Assembly: GCF_022828475.1 (NCBI RefSeq)
Contig: NZ_CP059557.1
Coordinates: 1,364,001 to 1,428,000 of the forward strand
Origin: Saccharopolyspora gloriosae
GTDB taxonomy: Bacteria > Actinomycetota > Actinomycetes > Mycobacteriales > Pseudonocardiaceae
Direction of reading: 5' to 3'
Length of the DNA: 64,000 bases
This document shows, in pieces, positions 31,173-40,327 of this stretch. Numbering within the stretch: the first letter of the stretch is position 1; each line of letters opens with the position of its first letter. The notes under the pieces are model-generated. The model was not told the DNA's origin and ran no database searches. It was given only the letters and a program-made list of their open reading frames with translations. Made by a program: the position numbers and the translations under genes.

Positions 31173-31880
31173 GTGTCCGGCACCGGTGCTTCGCGACCGC
31201 CTCCATCGCGGTGCACCGATCGGTGATCCGGTCCGGTCCGTCTCGAGACGATCGCCGGTAGGAGATCCCGGTTCGTCCGGCCGGGACCGGCTCGGCGCCA
31301 CCCGGCCGGAAAACGTTCTCACCGCCTGGCCGATCAATGCGTGAAATCGTCTCCCGGAATGGTGCTGCTCTGTTCGTGTCGGGCGGACGACTCGACCGAG
31401 TGGAGGTCGCGCTCCTCGCTGATTTTCCGTTCACAGCAAGGAATCGCGCTGTTACCGTCCGAAGCGCGCGGAGCACGGCAGGCCCACATTCGCCCGCGCG
31501 GTCACCTTCGCATCGTCGACGTCGTTGTCGGCTCGCATTCGCGCATCCGCACCCGAGAGGGGGGTCAGTGTCCCGACGTGCTGTGGCGGACGTCGCCGAG
31601 GTCGGCAGGCTCCGATTCGAGAGTATGGCGAGGAGCGCGGGCGGTCACTCGGCTGCCCGGGGCATCGCGGTGACACTTTGGCGTCGGAGCGGAACGGCAT
31701 TTTTTCGGAAGGCATTCAGAAGTTTCGTTCGCGGAGTCGTTCCGCGCTTCCGGCCGACCGCTGTCGAATTCGCGCCGCGCCTCGCCAGGATCGGCGAACC
31801 GGCCCGGCGAGCCCTTCCGGGCGGGATGAGCTCCGATACAGGTGCTTCGAGCGGCGTTGCGGGTGACCTAGGGTCGGGTC
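31173..31880. other. Long gene-poor stretch before cobO
   Basis: About 700 bases with somewhat lower GC (for example 31700-31730 with TTTTTT). Open readings are present but none has a ribosome site or family resemblance. A TAGGGT box at 31869-31874 lies seven bases before the cobO ATG, suggesting a leaderless cobO transcript. Confidence 0.45.
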
Positions 31881-32495
31881 ATGCCTCAGGGAAAGCCGAA
31901 CTCCGTTCCGCAAGACGGGTTGACCACGCGGCAGCGGCGCAACCGTCCGTTGCTGATCGTGCACACCGGAGAGATGAAGGGGAAGTCCACCAGCGCGTTC
32001 GGGCTCGCCCTGCGCGGCTGGAACCAGGGCTGGTCCATCGGCGTGTTCCAGTTCGTGAAGTCGGCGAAGTGGAAGGTCGGCGAGGAGTCCGCGTTCCGCG
32101 CCCTCGGCAGGCTGCACGACGAGACCGGTGAAGGCGGCGCCGTCGAGTGGCACAAGATGGGCGAAGGCTGGTCCTGGGCGCGCAAGCAGGGCTCCGAGGA
32201 GGACCACGCGGCCGCCGCGCTGGAGGGTTGGCGGGAGATCGCCCGCCGGATCGCCGACGAGCGGCACGGCATGTACGTGCTCGACGAATTCACCTACCCG
32301 CTGCACTGGGGCTGGATCGACGTCGCCGAAGTCGTCGAGACGCTGCGCGACCGCCCCGGCCACCAGCACGTGGTGATCACCGGGCGGAACGCGCCGCAGG
32401 AGCTGCTCGACGCCGCCGACCTGGTGCTGGAGACCACGAAGGTGAAGCACCCGATGGACGCCGGCCAGAAGGGCCAGAAGGGCATCGAGTGGTGA
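31881..32495 (+). CDS. cobO: Cob(I)yrinic acid a,c-diamide adenosyltransferase
   Basis: A 204-aa enzyme that transfers the adenosyl group of ATP to cob(I)yrinic acid diamide or cobalamin. The P-loop GEMKGKSTSA is at residues 30-39; DEFTYPLHWGW and VVITGRNAPQELLDAADLV are typical of CobO/BtuR. A KHPMDAGQKGQKGIEW tail is family-typical. The ATG lies directly after a TAGGGT box with no Shine-Dalgarno, so the mRNA may be leaderless. Its last codons overlap the GTG of cobB by four bases, so cobO-cobB is one operon. Confidence 0.94.
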   Translation: MPQGKPNSVPQDGLTTRQRRNRPLLIVHTGEMKGKSTSAFGLALRGWNQGWSIGVFQFVKSAKWKVGEESAFRALGRLHDETGEGGAVEWHKMGEGWSWARKQGSEEDHAAAALEGWREIARRIADERHGMYVLDEFTYPLHWGWIDVAEVVETLRDRPGHQHVVITGRNAPQELLDAADLVLETTKVKHPMDAGQKGQKGIEW

Positions 32496-33883
32496 GCCCG
32501 CGCGTCGTCATCGCCGCGCCCGGTTCCGGGCAGGGCAAGACGACGGTGGCGACCGGGCTGCTGGGCGCGCTGCGCCGCCGGTCGCTGCGGGTGGCGCCGT
32601 TCAAGGTCGGCCCGGACTACATCGACCCCGGCTACCACCACGTCGCCTCCGGGCTGCCCGGGCGGAACCTGGACCCGGTGCTGGTGGGGGAGGAGCGGAT
32701 CGCGCCGCTGTTCCGGCACGGCAGCGCGGGCGCCGATCTGTCCGTCGCCGAAGGCGTGATGGGTCTGTTCGACGGCAAGATCGACGGCACGGGGCCGGGC
32801 GACGAACCCGCGTTCGGCTCCACCGCGCACGTCGCGGGCCTGCTGCACGCCCCGGTGGTGCTGGTCGTCGACGCGCAAGGGCAGTCGCAGAGCATCGCCG
32901 CGCTGCTGCACGGTTTCCGCAGCTTCCAGCCGGGGGTGCGGCTGGCCGGGGTGATCCTCAACCGGGTCGGGTCGGTCCGCCACGAGCAGGTGCTGCGGGA
33001 CGCGTCGGACTCGGTGGGGCTGCCGGTGCTCGGTGCGCTGGGCCGCACCGGCGGGCTGAGCGTGCCCTCCCGGCACCTCGGGCTGGTCACCGCGACCGAG
33101 CACGGCGGTGCCGCCACCGACGCGGTCGAGGCGATGTCGGACGCCGTCGAGACCGGTGTGGACCTGGACGCGGTGGTGGCGCTGGCGCGCAGCGCTCCGG
33201 CGCTCGACGGCCCGGCCTGGGACGCGGCGGCCGAGGTGACGCCGGTTCCGGATCGCCCGGTGATCGCCGTGGCCGGTGGCCCCGCGTTCACCTTCGCCTA
33301 CACCGAACACGTGGAGCTGCTGAGGGCCGCCGGTGCGGAGGTGGCCGTGCTCGATCCGCTGCGCGACGAGGCGCTGCCGGCCGGCACGCGCGGGCTCGTG
33401 CTGCCCGGCGGGTTCCCGGAACAGCACGCCGCCGCGCTGTCGGAGAACACGGCGCTGCGCGCGGAGATCACCCGGTTCGCCGCGACGGGCGCCCCGATCC
33501 ACGCCGAGTGCGGCGGGCTGCTGTACCTCGCGGAGGAACTCGACGGGCACCCGCTGTGCGGGGTGATCCCGGCGCGGGCCGAGATGTCGCCGCGGCTGAC
33601 GCTGGGCTACCGCGATGCGGTCGCCGCGACCGACTCGGTGCTGGGCGTGCGCGGTTCCCGGTTCACCGGGCACGAATTCCACCGCACCCGGCTCGATCCG
33701 GGGCACGGCGCGGATCCCGCGTGGTTCTGGCGCGCGGAGTCGGCGGTCGCGGAAGGTTTCGTGCGCGGCGGCCTGCACGCCTCCTACCTGCACACCCATC
33801 CTGCCGGGGCGCCGGAGGGGGTGTCGCGCTTCGTGACCGCCTGCTCGCGCGCGGTGACCGGCGGTGCGGGTACGGCCGTGTGA
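32492..33883 (+). CDS. cobB: Cobyrinate a,c-diamide synthase
   Basis: A 463-aa ATP- and glutamine-dependent amidase acting on the a and c carboxylates of (hydrogeno)byrinic acid. N-terminal P-loop APGSGQGKTTVATG at residues 8-21, KVGPDYIDPGYH just after, and a C-terminal class I glutaminase domain with the catalytic Cys at about 340 in HAECGGLLYL and His in HEFHRT and LHTHP. The GTG at 32492 overlaps the cobO stop (GTGA). The same ORF reads upstream for 115 codons but that part lies inside cobO. Confidence 0.94.
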   Translation: MSPRVVIAAPGSGQGKTTVATGLLGALRRRSLRVAPFKVGPDYIDPGYHHVASGLPGRNLDPVLVGEERIAPLFRHGSAGADLSVAEGVMGLFDGKIDGTGPGDEPAFGSTAHVAGLLHAPVVLVVDAQGQSQSIAALLHGFRSFQPGVRLAGVILNRVGSVRHEQVLRDASDSVGLPVLGALGRTGGLSVPSRHLGLVTATEHGGAATDAVEAMSDAVETGVDLDAVVALARSAPALDGPAWDAAAEVTPVPDRPVIAVAGGPAFTFAYTEHVELLRAAGAEVAVLDPLRDEALPAGTRGLVLPGGFPEQHAAALSENTALRAEITRFAATGAPIHAECGGLLYLAEELDGHPLCGVIPARAEMSPRLTLGYRDAVAATDSVLGVRGSRFTGHEFHRTRLDPGHGADPAWFWRAESAVAEGFVRGGLHASYLHTHPAGAPEGVSRFVTACSRAVTGGAGTAV

Positions 33884-34073
33884 GCGCGCCGCGATCAACA
33901 GGTACGGTCGTCACCTACGCGGCCACGGTGGGCGACGTGCTGCCCGGTGCCACCGGTCCGGCCACGCCTCGCCTCCCTGGCCATCGGGCCGGTGTCCCTC
34001 CTCTCGGCGGTGTCCGATGTGGACGGTTCGGCGTGGACGGCCGTAGCGTTGATGCGGAACAGGAGAGCGAACA

Positions 34074-35660
34074 GTGAGTGGGCGGATCTCGTTCATCGGC
34101 GCCGGACCCGGCGCCGCGGACCTCATCACGGTCCGCGCCGCACGACGCATCGCCGAAGCCGACGTCGTGGTGTGGTCCGCCAGCGTCCTGGCGCCCGAGT
34201 GCGTTCGGGAGCACGCGAACGCGGACGCGGAACTGCTCGACTCCTCCCAGCTCACCCACGAGCAGGCGGTGGAGGTGTACCGCCGCGCCGAACGCGACAA
34301 GTTGCGAGTCGTGCGGTTGCACGCCGGTGACCCGGCGCTGTGGGGTTCGGTGCAGGAGCAGCACGACGCCTGCACGAAGATGGAACTGGACGTGGAGATC
34401 GTGCCCGGCGTCAACGGCTTCTCCGCCGCCGCGGCCGCCGTGGGCCGGGAGCTGACGGTGCCGGAGGAGGCGCAGTCGGTGCTGCTGACCCGGCTCGGCG
34501 GTGGCTCCGGGGCGAATCCCGACGCCGATCAGGTGCGGGACCTCGCCCGGCACGGCACGACGATGGCGGTGACGCTGCCCGCCTCCCGCGCCGCGCAACT
34601 CGTCGAGGAACTGCGCGCCGGTGGTTGCGCCGACGACGTGCCGGTGCTGGTCGCGTACAAGGTGAGCTGGCCGGACGAGGTGCTGTTGAGCACCACCATC
34701 GGCGAGCTGGAACACGCGGTGAAGCAGCGCAAGCTGTGGCGGTCCGCGCTGTTCCTCGTCGGCAAGGCGCTGGGCAGTAGCGGCAGAGGCCGGGGCGCGG
34801 GCGGGAGAACTCGGGGCGGACACGGTGAATCCGGTTATCGCCGGACGGATTCACCGGCGCGGCGCCGTGGCTACCGCTCCACGCGGCGCGACGGCGACGC
34901 GGCTCCGTCGCGCTCCGATCAGGAGGAAGTTCCGGGCGGCAGCGCGGTCTTCCAGGTCGGCACCGCCTCCAACGCGAGCACCGCACCCAGCGCGGGCGCC
35001 GGTGCGGCGTCGTGGCGCCGGGCGGAGCCGGTCGCGGCGGCGGAGCCGGCCGGAACCGACGCCGCGACCGGCGCGGACGGCAACGGCTCGGCCGTGCCGA
35101 ACATCGCCTGGTGGGCGGTGCGGGAATGGCAGGAGGCGGCACGTGGTGCGGCTCGGGTGCAGGCGCGGCAACGCCGCACCGAGGACCCGGCGCAACCGGA
35201 GCTGTTCGGCGCGGCGGGCAAACCGGACGCGGCGGAGAACGAGCCTGCCGACACCCGGGACGCCTCGCAGCCCGCGACGGTCGAGGAAACCGTTGTGCCG
35301 CAAGCGGAACCGGCTCCGGAGCTGCCCGCCGACGCCGAGTTCGACGCCGACCCGCGACCCGAGCGCCCCGCTCGGGCGGCCTTATCGGTGGTGCGCGATG
35401 AGCCCGCCGACGACGGCTCCGGGGCCGAGCCGACGCAGGACGCTCCCGCCGCCGCGGCCGAGGAAACCCCCGCGGAGACCGCGAACTCGCGCACCTCCGC
35501 GGCGAGCACCACCGGCGGTACCCGGGCCACGGCCAAGACCCGCTCCCGGGCGAAGTCGCAAGGCAAAGCCCAGACGAAGGCCCAGACCAAGGCGTCGACC
35601 GCCAAATCCCGCACCACAGGGTCGAAATCGACGAAGAACAAGGGCGACGCGTCGAGCTGA
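34074..35660 (+). CDS. cobM: Precorrin-4 C11-methyltransferase with long basic C-terminal extension
   Basis: Residues 1-236 are a standard tetrapyrrole methylase: GAGPGAADLITVRA at the SAM-binding start, LHAGDPALWGS and VPGVNGFSAAAAA. Normal CobM ends here (about 250 aa), yet this frame continues to residue 528. The extra 290 residues are disordered, first Arg/Gly-rich (GRGRGAGGRTRGGHG), then Ala/Glu-rich with one more ordered piece (PNIAWWAVREWQEAARG), ending in a Lys/Ala/Thr-rich, histone-H1-like tail (KAQTKAQTKASTAKSRT). The GTG start at 34074 has AGGAGAG upstream. C11 methylation of precorrin-4 is secure; the tail role is unknown, perhaps nucleic-acid or acidic-partner binding. Confidence 0.85.
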   Translation: MSGRISFIGAGPGAADLITVRAARRIAEADVVVWSASVLAPECVREHANADAELLDSSQLTHEQAVEVYRRAERDKLRVVRLHAGDPALWGSVQEQHDACTKMELDVEIVPGVNGFSAAAAAVGRELTVPEEAQSVLLTRLGGGSGANPDADQVRDLARHGTTMAVTLPASRAAQLVEELRAGGCADDVPVLVAYKVSWPDEVLLSTTIGELEHAVKQRKLWRSALFLVGKALGSSGRGRGAGGRTRGGHGESGYRRTDSPARRRGYRSTRRDGDAAPSRSDQEEVPGGSAVFQVGTASNASTAPSAGAGAASWRRAEPVAAAEPAGTDAATGADGNGSAVPNIAWWAVREWQEAARGAARVQARQRRTEDPAQPELFGAAGKPDAAENEPADTRDASQPATVEETVVPQAEPAPELPADAEFDADPRPERPARAALSVVRDEPADDGSGAEPTQDAPAAAAEETPAETANSRTSAASTTGGTRATAKTRSRAKSQGKAQTKAQTKASTAKSRTTGSKSTKNKGDASS

Positions 35661-35763
35661 ACTCGCCGTGATCGGGTTCGCGGCGGCGTGATCGCCCGGC
35701 ATGGCAAGGTGAGCTGGGCTCGCGATCCGCGAGCCGGCCGGTGAAGCGGCCTGGCAGGACGAG

Positions 35764-36978
35764 GTGGAAGACGTGACGGTCACGGTGATCGGGGTCGAGG
35801 GGGCGGAGTTGCCTGCGGGCGCCGCCGAAGTGTTGCGGTCGGCGCGGCTCGTGGTGGGTTCGCGCAGACAGCTGGACGCGCACGCCCCGCAGCAGGCCCG
35901 GTCGCTGGATCTGGCGCAGTGGGGCCAGGCGCTCGGCGCGCTGACCTCGCTGGCCGGTGAGGAGACCGGCGTCGTCCTCGTCGACGGCGACCCCGGATTC
36001 TTCGGTGTGCTGCGGGAATTGCGGGAGCGCGGCGTGCGCTGCGCCGTGACGCCCGCCGCTCCGAACGTGGCGCGGCTGATGGCTCGGCTGGGCAGGCCGT
36101 GGGACGAGGTTCCGGTCGCGGCGGCCAGCGAAGCGGCCCTGCCGCGGGTGCTGAACCTGTGCCGGGCGCGTCCGGCGGTGCTGGTGCTCGGCGGGGCGAA
36201 CGCCGGTCCGGCGCAGCTCGCGTCCGGGCTAGCGGGCTGGCGGCGCACGCTGGTCGTCGGCGAGGACCTCGGCGGGGAAGCGGAGCAGATCAGCACGGTC
36301 ACTCCCGAGGAGGCCGCACGGCGCACGTGGCGCGCGGACGCGGTGGTGCTGTGCGCGGAGGAACCGAAGGAGATCGGCGCCGGCGGCTGGCTCGCCGGTG
36401 GCGAGGTGCTGCCGCCCGCATCGGGCTGGGCGCTGTCCGAGGACGGGTTCTCCCACCGCGACGGCGACATCACTCCCGCCGAGGTGCGCGCGGTCGCGCT
36501 GGCGGAACTCGCCGCCCGGCCCGGGACGCTCGTCTGGGACGTGGGATCCGGTTCCGGTTCGGTCGCGGTGGAATGCGCGCGGCTGGGCGCCGCGACGATC
36601 GCGGTCGAGTCGGACCAGGCGCAGGTCGTGCGGCTGATCACCAATGCCGCCGGGCACGGCGTGGACGTGCGCGTGGAGGAGGGGGCCGCGCCGGAGTCGT
36701 TGCGGGCGCTGCCGAAACCGGACGCGGTGTTCGTCGGCGGAGGCGGCGGGGACGTCGTCGCCGCGTGCGCGCACGCGGGCGCGGCGCGGATCGTGGTGGA
36801 GCTGACGGAGCTGGAGCGGGTCGGCCCCACCCGGGAGGCGTTGCGCACCGCGGGCTACGAGGTGCGCGGAGTGCAGCTGGCGGCGAGCAGGCTCGTGGAG
36901 CTCGCCGATGGCGGTTCGAAACTGGAGCCCACGGCGCCGGTGGTGCTGGTGTCCGGGCGACGCGAGGCCGACTCGTGA
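35764..36978 (+). CDS. cobL: Precorrin-6Y C5,15-methyltransferase (decarboxylating)
   Basis: A 404-aa bifunctional enzyme: residues 1-200 are a CbiE-type methylase (VTVIGVEG, LVDGDPGFFG, VPVAAASEA), and residues 210-400 a CbiT-type domain with LVWDVGSGSGSVAVE for SAM binding and FSHRDGDITPAEVRAVAL. It methylates C5 and C15 and removes the acetate carboxyl on ring C. Start GTG 35764, with a GTG three codons later as alternative. Its stop overlaps the start of the CbiG-like gene by four bases. Confidence 0.92.
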   Translation: MEDVTVTVIGVEGAELPAGAAEVLRSARLVVGSRRQLDAHAPQQARSLDLAQWGQALGALTSLAGEETGVVLVDGDPGFFGVLRELRERGVRCAVTPAAPNVARLMARLGRPWDEVPVAAASEAALPRVLNLCRARPAVLVLGGANAGPAQLASGLAGWRRTLVVGEDLGGEAEQISTVTPEEAARRTWRADAVVLCAEEPKEIGAGGWLAGGEVLPPASGWALSEDGFSHRDGDITPAEVRAVALAELAARPGTLVWDVGSGSGSVAVECARLGAATIAVESDQAQVVRLITNAAGHGVDVRVEEGAAPESLRALPKPDAVFVGGGGGDVVAACAHAGAARIVVELTELERVGPTREALRTAGYEVRGVQLAASRLVELADGGSKLEPTAPVVLVSGRREADS

Positions 36979-38390
36979 TCGGGCTGTTCCCGCGCTCCCC
37001 GCAGGAGCAGCGCACGGCGACCGAGCTCGCCGCCCGGTGGGGGCCGGACGCGATGCTCGTCGACGGCGGCCCGGGGCCTGCGCTGCGTCGGCTGTGGTCC
37101 TCGCTGGACGTGGTGGTGCTGTTCCTGCCGGTCGGCGCGGCGGTGCGGCTGATCGCGCCGCTGCTGCGCGACGAGCGCACCGATCCGGAGGTCGTGTGCG
37201 TCGACGAGCGGTTCGCCGTCACCGTCTCCGGTGGGGCGCAAGCCGTGGCGCCGCAGATCGCGGAGGTGCTGGGCCGAGTCCCGGTGCTCACCACGGGTGC
37301 GGCGGTGAGCCCGCTGGACGAGCTCGTCGATCACCTTTCGGCCACTGTGGACGGTGATCTCGCCGGGTGCGCGCAGTCGGTGGCCGACGAGGAGCACGTG
37401 CGGCTGGTCAACCCGCACGGGTTCCCGTTGCCCGCGATGCCGGAGAACGTCTCGGCGCACTGCGACGAGCCGGAGTGGACCGTCGTGGTGGACGACCGGC
37501 GGCCGGTGGGGGAGCTCGGCGAGCGCACGGTGCGGCTGATCCCGCCGACGCTGGTGGTGGGCGTGGGTTCGGTACGCGGCGTGTCCCGCACCGCGGTGAC
37601 GGGGCTGATGTCCCGGCTCGACCGGGAGCACGGGCTCGATCCGCGGGCGATCCGCGCGTTCGCCACGGCGGAGGCGAAGGCCGACGAGCGCGGCATCCTG
37701 GACGCCGTGCAGGACCTGGGGTTCTGGCATTCCGCCGACGGGGAGGAATTGCCGCTGCGGCTGTACCCGGCGGCGGAGCTCGCCGAGGTCGCGGTGCCGA
37801 ACCCGAGCGCGGAGGTGCTGCGGGAGACGGGCACGGCCAGCGTCGCCGAGGCCGCCGCGTTGCGTGCCGCAGGGGAGCTGGCCGTCGGCGAGTCGGGTGC
37901 AGCACCGGACTCCGGTGGCTCCGCGACGAGCGACCAGGACTCCTCCGAGGCGTGGAAACCGTTGGGGCACAACGACATCGTGGACGAACTCGCCGTCGAG
38001 CTGGTGGTGCCGAAGCTCGTCGCCGACGGAGTCACCGTCGCCGCCGCCCGCGTCCGCCCGCGTGGTCGGGTGACCGTCGTCGGCCTCGGACCCGGCCCCG
38101 CCGACCTGCGCGCGCCGCGCGCCGAGGCCGAACTCCGCCGCGCCGCCGCCGTCATCGGCAGCGCGCACGACCTCGGTCAGGTGCGGGACCTGCTGCATCC
38201 GGGCGCGCGGACGGAGGCCGTCGACTCCGCCGAAGCCGGCGCGCGGGCCGCCGCCGAACATGCTCGCGACGGGCATGTGGTGGCGCTCATCGGGACGGGC
38301 GACGCCGCACCCCAGCACGCGGCCGTGCGCGCCGAACCCGGTTGCCGTGGCCTGAACATCGTCGTCATCCCCGGGATCCCCGCTCCCTGA
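36975..38390 (+). CDS. cbiG: CbiG-like cobalamin protein fused to a truncated CobJ/CbiH domain
   Basis: A 471-aa protein. Residues 1-310 are CbiG (cobalt-precorrin-5A hydrolase type): ALRRLWSSLDVVVLFLPVGAAVRLIAPLL, VCVDERFAVTVSGG, and the C-terminal VVGVGSVRGVSRTAV segment. From about residue 355 a tetrapyrrole-methylase start follows (RVTVVGLGPGPADLRAPRAEAELRRA), matching precorrin-3B C17-methyltransferase, but the protein stops at VVIPGIPAP, only about 115 residues in; a full CobJ domain is about 240. The usual GDPG loop is GTGDAAP here. The added domain is therefore probably inactive. GTG 36975 overlaps the cobL stop. Confidence 0.82.
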   Translation: MIGLFPRSPQEQRTATELAARWGPDAMLVDGGPGPALRRLWSSLDVVVLFLPVGAAVRLIAPLLRDERTDPEVVCVDERFAVTVSGGAQAVAPQIAEVLGRVPVLTTGAAVSPLDELVDHLSATVDGDLAGCAQSVADEEHVRLVNPHGFPLPAMPENVSAHCDEPEWTVVVDDRRPVGELGERTVRLIPPTLVVGVGSVRGVSRTAVTGLMSRLDREHGLDPRAIRAFATAEAKADERGILDAVQDLGFWHSADGEELPLRLYPAAELAEVAVPNPSAEVLRETGTASVAEAAALRAAGELAVGESGAAPDSGGSATSDQDSSEAWKPLGHNDIVDELAVELVVPKLVADGVTVAAARVRPRGRVTVVGLGPGPADLRAPRAEAELRRAAAVIGSAHDLGQVRDLLHPGARTEAVDSAEAGARAAAEHARDGHVVALIGTGDAAPQHAAVRAEPGCRGLNIVVIPGIPAP

Positions 38391-38476
38391 CAGCGGGCCG
38401 GTGAATCGAGGGTGGGGCCAACTCCACCCCGGTTCGGTGGCCAGGACGACTGTGCGGGCGCATCGGATTCAGAACA

Positions 38477-40327
38477 ATGACGTCCATGCGGGGCTGGAGG
38501 AGGCGCGGTGCGACCGCGCGACGAGGACTGGTGCTGTTCGGGCTCGCGTGGGCGGGGCCGGTGCTGTTCGCGGGGTGCGTCGTGGCGATCGTGCTGATCA
38601 GCGCCGGATTGTGCGCTCCGGGCGAACGGCTCCTGGACCGGTGTCGTGCGGCGCCGAACTCGGCACGCCGCCTCGCGGAGGAACAGGGGGTCGAGGCGGA
38701 CATCGAGTACCTGCCGGTGCCTCCGGTCCCGCAACCCGACGCGGAAGGCTGGTACCGGTGGGACGACCACCTGTACCGGCGGCCGCTGCTGCCGCACTAC
38801 CTCCAGCGCACGCTTCGGGTGTCCGCTGATCCGGCGACCACGCGGGACATGAACTGGATGCTGCTGAGCCCGTTCGTCGGAGCTCCGCTCGGGCTGCTGG
38901 CCGTGCTCATCGGCCGGCCCGCGCTGCGGCTGCACGCCCGGTGGACGGCGAGCCTGCTCGGCCCGCCGCGACCGCAGCGCGCCTGGTCGCGCACGATCCA
39001 GCAGGCGCTGCTCGACAGCTGGCGGCTGCTGGTGCTCGGACTCCTGTCCGTGCTGAACCTGCTCGGCGCGGCCGGCCTGGCCGGGACGTTCCTGCTGCTG
39101 CACGCCGTCGGGGCGCACCGGCTCTGGGAGCGGATCGCCGCCGGCGGCTCCGCGCTCGCTCGGCTCAACCGGACCGTGGCGGCGCGGTGGAGCGGCGTCG
39201 AAATACCCGAGCCGTACCGCCCGCAGCCGCCTCCGCCGGAGCCGACATCGGACGGCCTGTACCGCTGCGGCGGGCGGCTGACCGAGTCACCGGCTCCGGC
39301 GATCCGGCACGCCCGCTACGTGAACGTGCTGCGCGATCCGGCGACGTGGCGAGATCTGGCCTGGCTGGGCGCCGATCCGATCGTGACCGCGGTGCTGCTG
39401 GTGCCGCTGGTCGTGCTGACCCTCTGGGGCACGCAGAGCGTGTGGGCGCCGTTCTGGGTGTGGGTCCTCGAAACGCTCACCGAGGTGGACGTGCCGGATT
39501 CGCCGTGGCAGGACTGGTTCGCCGCGCACCGGATCACCACGGCGGCGCTCGGCGTGGCGGCCATCGCGGCGGTCCTGGCGCTGGCGCCGCCGGCGATGCG
39601 GTTGCACGGGTGGTGGGCGCGGTCGCTGCTGGCGCCGACGCGGCGGGCCGAGCTGGCGCGGCGGGTGCGGCGGCTCACCGAGACCCGGGCCGACGCCGTC
39701 GACGCCGAAGCGCGGGAGCTGGACCGCATCGAACGCGACCTGCACGACGGGCCGCAGGCTCGGCTGGTGGCGCTCGGCTTGAAGCTCGGCGCGATCCGCG
39801 TGCTGCTCGACCGGGAACCGGGGCGGGCGCGGGACATGCTCGACGAGACCGGGGACGACTCCCGCCGGGTGCTCGACGAACTCCGCGCCCTGGTGCGCGG
39901 AATCCGGCCGCCGGTGCTGGTGGAACGCGGCCTCGCCGACGCGGTCCGGTCGCTGGCGCTCGACGTCGAGCTGCCGGTGGAGATCACCGGGACGGTGCCG
40001 GGAAGATGCCCCATGGCGGTGGAATCGGCCGCGTACTTCGCCGTCAGCGAGCTGCTGGGCAACGTGCTCAAGCACGCCGAGGCGCGGGCCGTGCGCATCG
40101 AACTGGGGCATTCGGCGGGGGTGCTGCGGATTTCGGTCACCGACGACGGGTGCGGCGGCGCCGATGACGGCGGCGGCACCGGGCTGCGCGGAATTCGCCG
40201 CAGGCTCGGCACTTTTGATGGCACCCTCGAGCTCAGCAGCCCAGCGGGCGGCCCGACCCGCGCCACGATGGAGATCCCATGCGCGTTGTCCTCGCCGAAG
40301 ACCTCTTCCTCCTCCGAGACGGCCTGA
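38477..40327 (+). CDS. Sensor histidine kinase with duplicated membrane sensor module
   Basis: A 616-aa kinase. The first 410 residues contain two copies of one module: a membrane helix pair, a Pro-rich extracellular stretch with WYRWDDHLYRRP (copy 1) or GLYRCGGRLTES (copy 2), an ATxRD(M/L)xW motif, more helices and a basic RLHARWTASLLGP / RLHGWWARSLLAP end. The C-terminal third has HisKA_3 (RIERDLHDGPQARLVALGLK, phospho-His) and an ATPase domain (ELLGNVLKHAEA, GGGTGLRGIRRRL). Two ATG starts (38477, 38486) are possible and the ribosome site is weak. Its end overlaps the response regulator gene by 49 bases. Confidence 0.86.
   Translation: MTSMRGWRRRGATARRGLVLFGLAWAGPVLFAGCVVAIVLISAGLCAPGERLLDRCRAAPNSARRLAEEQGVEADIEYLPVPPVPQPDAEGWYRWDDHLYRRPLLPHYLQRTLRVSADPATTRDMNWMLLSPFVGAPLGLLAVLIGRPALRLHARWTASLLGPPRPQRAWSRTIQQALLDSWRLLVLGLLSVLNLLGAAGLAGTFLLLHAVGAHRLWERIAAGGSALARLNRTVAARWSGVEIPEPYRPQPPPPEPTSDGLYRCGGRLTESPAPAIRHARYVNVLRDPATWRDLAWLGADPIVTAVLLVPLVVLTLWGTQSVWAPFWVWVLETLTEVDVPDSPWQDWFAAHRITTAALGVAAIAAVLALAPPAMRLHGWWARSLLAPTRRAELARRVRRLTETRADAVDAEARELDRIERDLHDGPQARLVALGLKLGAIRVLLDREPGRARDMLDETGDDSRRVLDELRALVRGIRPPVLVERGLADAVRSLALDVELPVEITGTVPGRCPMAVESAAYFAVSELLGNVLKHAEARAVRIELGHSAGVLRISVTDDGCGGADDGGGTGLRGIRRRLGTFDGTLELSSPAGGPTRATMEIPCALSSPKTSSSSETA

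Noticed and set aside
31337-32131. 264-codon plus-strand reading before and through cobO
   Set aside because: It runs into cobO in another frame, lacks a ribosome site and resembles no family.
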